Shown piece after piece: positions 42,697-46,530 of a DNA stretch of 46,530 nucleotides (within the stretch, counting starts at the first letter, position 1; each line of letters opens with the position of its first letter). A model generated the notes under the pieces. It did not search any database and had not been told where the DNA came from. It worked only from the letters and a program-made list of their open reading frames with translations. The stretch is from Candidatus Nitrosopumilus sp. (GTDB lineage: Archaea; Thermoproteota; Nitrososphaeria; Nitrososphaerales; Nitrosopumilaceae): NCBI RefSeq assembly GCF_028278985.1, contig NZ_JANQTA010000007.1, forward strand, positions 1 to 46,530. Reading direction: 5' to 3'. The position numbers and the translations under genes are program-made.

Positions 42697-42707
42697 ATTT
42701 TATTAAA
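42697..42707 (-). promoter_or_regulatory. TATA-like box for gatDE
   Basis: An AT-only element centred about 26 bases before the gatD ATG, lying between the cdc48 stop and gatD. It suggests gatDE has its own promoter and is not merely read through from cdc48. Confidence 0.45.
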
Positions 42708-42708
42708 A

Positions 42709-44877
42709 CTACCTGTAATAAGATGCTACTAATTTTTCGCCCATCTTGAGGTCTTTTTGTTCTCTTACTTTCTTTACTGCTTCCTCAAAGTGTTTCATAG
42801 TAACTTTAGCATCAATACTGCTTTTCTCTACGTCTTTGACATCTGGATGTTTATCTAAGAATTCATGAATTACTAATGAAACTGCTGTATTTGCAATGGA
42901 TGATGTATCTGCACCACTCATTCCATCGGTAATTTCTGCAATCTTTTCCATATCTACATCATCACCAATTGGAATCTTTTCTGCGTTAATTTCCAAGATA
43001 CGCTTTCTGCTGTCTTTGTCTGGATTTGGAACTTGGATAATCTTGTCAAATCTACCTGGTCTTAACAAAGCTGGATCAATCATATCTGCTCTATTAGTTG
43101 CAGCCAAAACTACAACGCCATGCATGTTTTCCATTCCGTCTAATTCTGTAAGTAATTGACTCACAACTCTCTCAGTAACAGCTGTTTCTCCGCCTGCACC
43201 TCTAATTGGTGCAATTGAATCAATTTCATCAAAGAAAACTACACATGGTGCTGATTGACGTGCTCTCTTGAAAATTTCTCTAATGCCTCTTTCTGATTCT
43301 CCAACCCATTTTGAAAGTAATTCAGGACCTCTTACTGAAACAAAGTTTGCCTCACTTTGTGTTGCAACTGCTTTAGCAAGTAGAGTCTTACCAGTACCAC
43401 TAGGGCCGTGAAGTAAAATTCCTCTTGGCATACTATGACCTAATTTATCATAAAGACCAGGATATTTCATTGGCCATTCTACTGCTTCTTGTAATTCTCG
43501 TTTTACTTCTTCTAAACCGCCTACTTCATCCCATTTAACATCAGGATTTTCAATGAATACTTCTCTCATACCAGAAGGTGTTACCTCAATGAGAGCTTTA
43601 GTAAAGTCTTCATGATTTACTATCAATTTGTCAAGTGTCTCTGGTGGAATTTTTTCCTCTTCTAAATTAAGAATTGGTAATAATCTTCTCAAACATTTCA
43701 TTGCAGCTTCCTTACACAAGTATTCTAAGTCGGCACCAACATATCCATGACTAATTCCTGAAATTTTATCAATATTTACGTCATCAGATAATGGCATGTT
43801 TCTACTGTGAATTGCAAGAATGTCTTTTCGACCTTTTTTATCTGGAACTTTAATCTCAATTTCTCTATCAAATCTTCCTGGCCTTCTTAGTGCAGGATCA
43901 ATTGCATTTGGTCTATTTGTTGCAGAAATTACAATTACTTTGCCTCTTGCTTCAAGGCCATCCATTAGAGACAACATTTGAGATACAACTCTTCTTTCAA
44001 CCTCACCAGTAACTTCTTCTCTTTTTGGTGCAATAGAGTCAATTTCATCTACAAAAATTATTGATGGAGCTTTTTCTCTTGCTTCTTTGAAAATTTCTCT
44101 TAGTCTGGCTTCACTTTCACCATAGAATTTACTCATAATTTCTGGACCAGAGATACTAATGAAATGTGCATTACTTTCATTTGCAACTGCTTTAGCAAGT
44201 AATGTCTTACCTGTACCAGGAGGACCATAAAGTAAAACTCCTTTTGGTGCTTCAATTCCCAATTTTTCAAAAATCTCAGGATGTCTTAATGGTAATTCAA
44301 TCATTTCTCTAACTTTCTTAATCTCATCTGTCAATCCACCAATGTCTTCGTATGTTACTTGAGGAACGCCACGTAATGTTTCTCCTTTTTCAGCAATATG
44401 GAAAACTGTTTTTTGAGTAACTAGAACAGCGTCAGCTGCTGGGGTTACTCCAATTACTTGAAATGTTAATCGGCCACCAAAGTATGGAACCATTACATTA
44501 TCTCCCTTGATTAGTGGAACACTTTCTAAAGCATCAGCAAGATATCTCTCATCAATTGGAGGGATTGCTTCAAGTGGTGCAACTACAACTTTTTCAGCTG
44601 CAACTGCTTTAATTTTTCTAACAGAAATAGTATCTCCAATTGCAATTCCAGAATTATTTCTGCCTAATCCATCAATTCTGATAATTCCTTTACCTTCATC
44701 AGATGGATAAAGTGGTAGACATTTTGCAACTGTTCGTCTTTTACCTTTAATTTCAATAACATCGCCTGTAGAGGCATTTAGAGTATCCATTGAATCATAA
44801 TCAATTCTAGCAACACCCCTTCCTACATCTCTAGTATATGCTTCTAGAACTTTAAGAGAAAGGGCATTTTGACTCAT
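42709..44877 (-). CDS. cdc48: Cdc48/VAT-type AAA+ ATPase
   Basis: 722 residues. The N-terminal double-psi-barrel domain (to about 180) starts [21 protein letters not shown]. Two AAA modules follow: GPPGTGKT with [12 protein letters not shown], and GPSGTGKT with [16 protein letters not shown] segments ([21 protein letters not shown] and [20 protein letters not shown]) are intact. It unfolds proteins, probably for the 20S proteasome. The C-terminus ends SYYR, which fits the HbYX proteasome-docking motif. A TATA-like box is 26 bases upstream. Confidence 0.97.
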   Translation of the reverse strand: MSQNALSLKVLEAYTRDVGRGVARIDYDSMDTLNASTGDVIEIKGKRRTVAKCLPLYPSDEGKGIIRIDGLGRNNSGIAIGDTISVRKIKAVAAEKVVVAPLEAIPPIDERYLADALESVPLIKGDNVMVPYFGGRLTFQVIGVTPAADAVLVTQKTVFHIAEKGETLRGVPQVTYEDIGGLTDEIKKVREMIELPLRHPEIFEKLGIEAPKGVLLYGPPGTGKTLLAKAVANESNAHFISISGPEIMSKFYGESEARLREIFKEAREKAPSIIFVDEIDSIAPKREEVTGEVERRVVSQMLSLMDGLEARGKVIVISATNRPNAIDPALRRPGRFDREIEIKVPDKKGRKDILAIHSRNMPLSDDVNIDKISGISHGYVGADLEYLCKEAAMKCLRRLLPILNLEEEKIPPETLDKLIVNHEDFTKALIEVTPSGMREVFIENPDVKWDEVGGLEEVKRELQEAVEWPMKYPGLYDKLGHSMPRGILLHGPSGTGKTLLAKAVATQSEANFVSVRGPELLSKWVGESERGIREIFKRARQSAPCVVFFDEIDSIAPIRGAGGETAVTERVVSQLLTELDGMENMHGVVVLAATNRADMIDPALLRPGRFDKIIQVPNPDKDSRKRILEINAEKIPIGDDVDMEKIAEITDGMSGADTSSIANTAVSLVIHEFLDKHPDVKDVEKSSIDAKVTMKHFEEAVKKVREQKDLKMGEKLVASYYR

Positions 44878-44898
44878 ACAGAAAAGCCCTCTGTCTAA

Positions 44899-44907
44899 TT
44901 TTTATAT
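44899..44907 (-). promoter_or_regulatory. TATA-like box for cdc48
   Basis: ATATAAAAA on the minus strand, centred about 26 bases before the cdc48 ATG. There is no Shine-Dalgarno site, so the transcript is probably leaderless. Confidence 0.55.
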
Positions 44908-44964
44908 CTTTGTGGTAATTTTGCCAAATTACAGTAAAGCCAACCTAGGAATCTAATCACAAGC

Positions 44965-44972
44965 TTAAAATT
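44965..44972 (+). promoter_or_regulatory. TATA-like box for rpl2
   Basis: TTAAAATT centred about 28.5 bases before the TTG start of rpl2, consistent with its own promoter outside a ribosomal operon. Confidence 0.45.
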
Positions 44973-44996
44973 CTCTGAGCGTCGGAAACGATCAAC

Positions 44997-45731
44997 TTGG
45001 GTAAGAGACCACTAGTAAGAAGAAGAGGCCGTGGAGGCAATCAGTTTAGATCTACTTCTACTGGAAAAGTAGGTTCCAAGGCAAATTACCCACGTTTTCC
45101 ATTATCTGAACAGCATGAAGGAAAAATCATAGATCTTATTCATGAACGTGGAAGAGATGCACCTTTGGCAAAAATTCGTTTTGAAGATGGTTCAATCTCA
45201 TTTGTTCCAGCAATTTTGGGTGCAAAAGTTGGTGAAACATTACATTTTGGATTAAAATCAAAAATTGAACAGGGAAATGTTATCAGTATTCAGAATATTC
45301 CCGATGGAACTATTGTTTGTAATATTGAAAAACACTTTGGCGATGGCGGAGCCATTGTTAAATCAGCAGGAACTAACGCAACTATTTTCTCACATGGAGA
45401 AGAAGGTGTTACAGTAAAATTACCATCTGGAAGATTTGCAACACTAAATCCAAAAAACAGAGCAATGATAGGAACTCTTGCTGGTGGCGGTGTTAGTGAA
45501 AGACCATTTATGAGTGCCGGTGGAAAATGGAGAAACTTTAAAGCTAAAGGTAAGAAATATCCAATTGTTAGAGGTGTTGCTCAAGCAGCTTATGTTCACC
45601 CTCATGGTGGTGGTCGTCATCAACACGTTGGTCAAAGTTCTACTGTTTCAAGAGATGCTCCTCCTGGTGCAAAGGTTGGAAGTATTGCAGCTAGAAAGAC
45701 CGGTAGAGCTAGAATTAAAGAAAGAAAGTAA
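44997..45731 (+). CDS. rpl2: 50S ribosomal protein L2
   Basis: 244 residues of archaeal L2: GKRPLVRRRGRGGNQFRS at the N-terminus, VKLPSGRFATLNPKNRAMIG and GGGVSERPFMSAGGKWRNFKAKGKKYP in the core, and AYVHPHGGGRHQHVGQSSTVSRDAPPGAKVG at the C-terminus, including the conserved peptidyl-transferase-region His. It starts at TTG with its own TATA-like box. It stands alone, between divergent cdc48 and an acylphosphatase gene, away from any S10-type ribosomal cluster in this window. Confidence 0.97.
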   Translation: MGKRPLVRRRGRGGNQFRSTSTGKVGSKANYPRFPLSEQHEGKIIDLIHERGRDAPLAKIRFEDGSISFVPAILGAKVGETLHFGLKSKIEQGNVISIQNIPDGTIVCNIEKHFGDGGAIVKSAGTNATIFSHGEEGVTVKLPSGRFATLNPKNRAMIGTLAGGGVSERPFMSAGGKWRNFKAKGKKYPIVRGVAQAAYVHPHGGGRHQHVGQSSTVSRDAPPGAKVGSIAARKTGRARIKERK

Positions 45732-45776
45732 CTTTCTAACCTAAAATTGATTAATAGCTCGTAAAAAGATATTCTA

Positions 45777-46055
45777 TTGACTAACCAAAGAATCCACATT
45801 TTTGTTACTGGAAAGGTGCAGGGTGTGTTTTTTCGCCAAGCTCTAAAAGTCATGGCTAAAAAAAATGATGTATTTGGTTGGGTAAAAAATCTGAAAGATG
45901 GTAGAGTTGAAGCCATTTTAGAAGGAAACCAGGAAAAAGTTAGTAGACTAATTGAATGGGCACATGGAGGTCCTGCTAATGCGAGAGTTGAAGATGTTGA
46001 AATCCGAAACGAGGACTTTACTGGAGAATTCTCAAAATTTGATGTTTTGTACTAG
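45777..46055 (+). CDS. acyP: Acylphosphatase
   Basis: Hydrolyses the carboxyl-phosphate bond of small acylphosphates. 92 residues with the signature KVQGVFFRQ (catalytic Arg20) and GWVKNLKDGRVEAILEG (catalytic Asn38). It starts at TTG and follows rpl2 by 45 bases. It shares a palindromic CTAG stop with the convergent downstream gene. Confidence 0.95.
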   Translation: MTNQRIHIFVTGKVQGVFFRQALKVMAKKNDVFGWVKNLKDGRVEAILEGNQEKVSRLIEWAHGGPANARVEDVEIRNEDFTGEFSKFDVLY

Positions 46056-46384
46056 TGAATTTCTTCATATGCTTCTTTGATAATATCACCAAATTCAGAA
46101 ATTGATTGTTCTTTTTTTATTTCAATTATTTGAACAGGAATTTTTCTACTTTTTTGAATTTTGATAATTACTCCATCCCTCTCAGGTTGAACATCAGCAA
46201 ACCATCTAAAAGTCATTGATTTACAAAAAACTACTCTGTGCATTCTTACATCTTCAACTACATTTTCTCCTAACGAAAAACAAAATTCTCTAATTTTATC
46301 AAAAAATGGTAACACTTGGACAGGAATTTGTTTTTTAAAGTCTTCATAAGTTCTCTTGTTTCCAAAAGAAATCATTCCTTCCAT
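46052..46384 (-). CDS. DUF5655-like protein
   Basis: 110 residues with YEDFKKQIPVQVLPFFDKIREFC, HRVVFCKSMTFRWFADVQPERDGVIIKI and a C-terminal helix (FGDIIKEAYEEIH), resembling DUF5655 proteins. The function is unknown. ATG at 46384 is favoured because a TATA-like box lies 25.5 bases upstream; a second Met at 46375 is possible. It lies 30 bases beyond the SRP RNA on the same strand. Confidence 0.7.
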   Translation of the reverse strand: MEGMISFGNKRTYEDFKKQIPVQVLPFFDKIREFCFSLGENVVEDVRMHRVVFCKSMTFRWFADVQPERDGVIIKIQKSRKIPVQIIEIKKEQSISEFGDIIKEAYEEIH

Positions 46385-46405
46385 ATTGTTGTAAACTATG
46401 TTTAG

Positions 46406-46413
46406 AGTATAAA
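46406..46413 (-). promoter_or_regulatory. TATA-like box for the DUF5655-like gene, abutting the SRP RNA 3' end
   Basis: TTTATACT on the minus strand, centred 25.5 bases before the ATG at 46384. It begins right after the likely 3' end of the SRP RNA, so it may be both the RNA's T-rich end region and the next gene's promoter. Confidence 0.45.
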
Positions 46414-46530
46414 GGTAGTAGATCTGCTGGTTCCAGTCTAGACGAATAGCCCCATTTCAAGGCGTACAAGATCCGCCACGTTGACGAGGAAGCGTGGATG
46501 CTCCACCTTAGGATTGCTCCCTCCCGGACC
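46414..46530 (-). ncRNA. SRP (7S) RNA, 3' part, running off the right edge
   Basis: Read on the minus strand, the sequence opens with GGTCCGGGAGGGAGCAATCC, which matches SRP helix 8: a GNRA tetraloop (GGGA) closed by C-G, then the conserved AGCA of the asymmetric bulge. It continues with a long helix 5-type strand and ends GGAACCAGCAGATCTACTACC, as archaeal SRP RNAs do at helix 1, followed by a T-rich stretch. There is no coding frame across it. The 5' half lies outside the window, so base pairing cannot be completed here. Other structured RNAs seem less likely. Confidence 0.72.

Noticed and set aside
45632-45916. Minus-strand 94-codon frame across the rpl2-acylphosphatase junction
   Set aside because: It is antisense to two well-identified genes and has no recognisable features.

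Overview
The window is a dense, AT-rich archaeal chromosome segment. It most likely comes from a Nitrosopumilus-like ammonia-oxidising thaumarchaeon (Nitrososphaerota). That placement is my inference from gene content; no ammonia-oxidation gene lies here. The archaeal markers are PriS/PriL primase, aIF2 alpha and gamma, Nop10, S6e, an LSm protein, a RadB-like ATPase, Lhr, a three-OB RPA, AglB/STT3, Cdc48 and GatD/GatE. These sit beside genes of bacterial type (GrpE-DnaK-DnaJ, MetK). Intergenic gaps are short (none over about 200 bases), convergent neighbours often overlap, and TTG and GTG starts are common.

Layout. Positions 1-2646: 3' part of a large surface protein whose 54-bp repeats run off the left edge. 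2651-4981: glycyl-tRNA synthetase and endonuclease IV. 5065-7208: primase large and small subunits. 7250-12079: a poorly characterised block with a UPF0182 membrane protein, a class I amidotransferase, a C39-like/TPR protein, tRNA-Gly and two mini zinc-ribbon proteins. 12145-14210: S6e, aIF2 gamma and a PIN protein. 14245-16872: a PEBP protein and oligosaccharyltransferase. 16877-17828: Nop10 and aIF2 alpha. 17869-23377: a cobalamin cluster (CobO, CbiA, CbiC, CbiX, CbiG, CbiD). 23462-25734: an atypical SDR, MetK and LSm. 25842-30738: RadB-like ATPase, a 39-residue membrane microprotein, Lhr and RPA. 30939-32622: an ABC-2 exporter. 32651-35008: tRNA-Gln, a DUF354 protein and a nucleotide-sugar-dehydrogenase-like protein without a visible catalytic Cys motif. 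35042-38618: GrpE, DnaK, DnaJ. 38627-39476: a HAD phosphatase, a small Cys/His protein and tRNA-Leu. 39480-42676: GatE and GatD. 42709-46384: Cdc48, ribosomal protein L2, acylphosphatase and a DUF5655-like protein. About 46414 to the right edge: 3' part of an SRP RNA on the minus strand.

How it works together. Most genes serve information processing: replication and repair, translation initiation, tRNA charging (GatDE with tRNA-Gln), and protein quality control (KJE, Cdc48). The cobalamin genes cover corrin-ring cobalt insertion, C5 deacylation, C1 methylation, methyl migration, amidation and adenosylation; the other ring methyltransferases must lie elsewhere. Many single genes and operon heads have a TTTAAA-like box about 25-28 bases before the start codon and no Shine-Dalgarno site, suggesting leaderless transcripts. 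Several internal operon genes have a Shine-Dalgarno site instead.

I found no CRISPR array, transposon, prophage or recognisable defence island. The best candidates for something new are the uncharacterised block at 7250-12079, the microprotein overlapping Lhr, the asymmetric CbiX, the dehydrogenase-like protein lacking its catalytic motif, and the SRP RNA terminus that abuts a protein-gene promoter.
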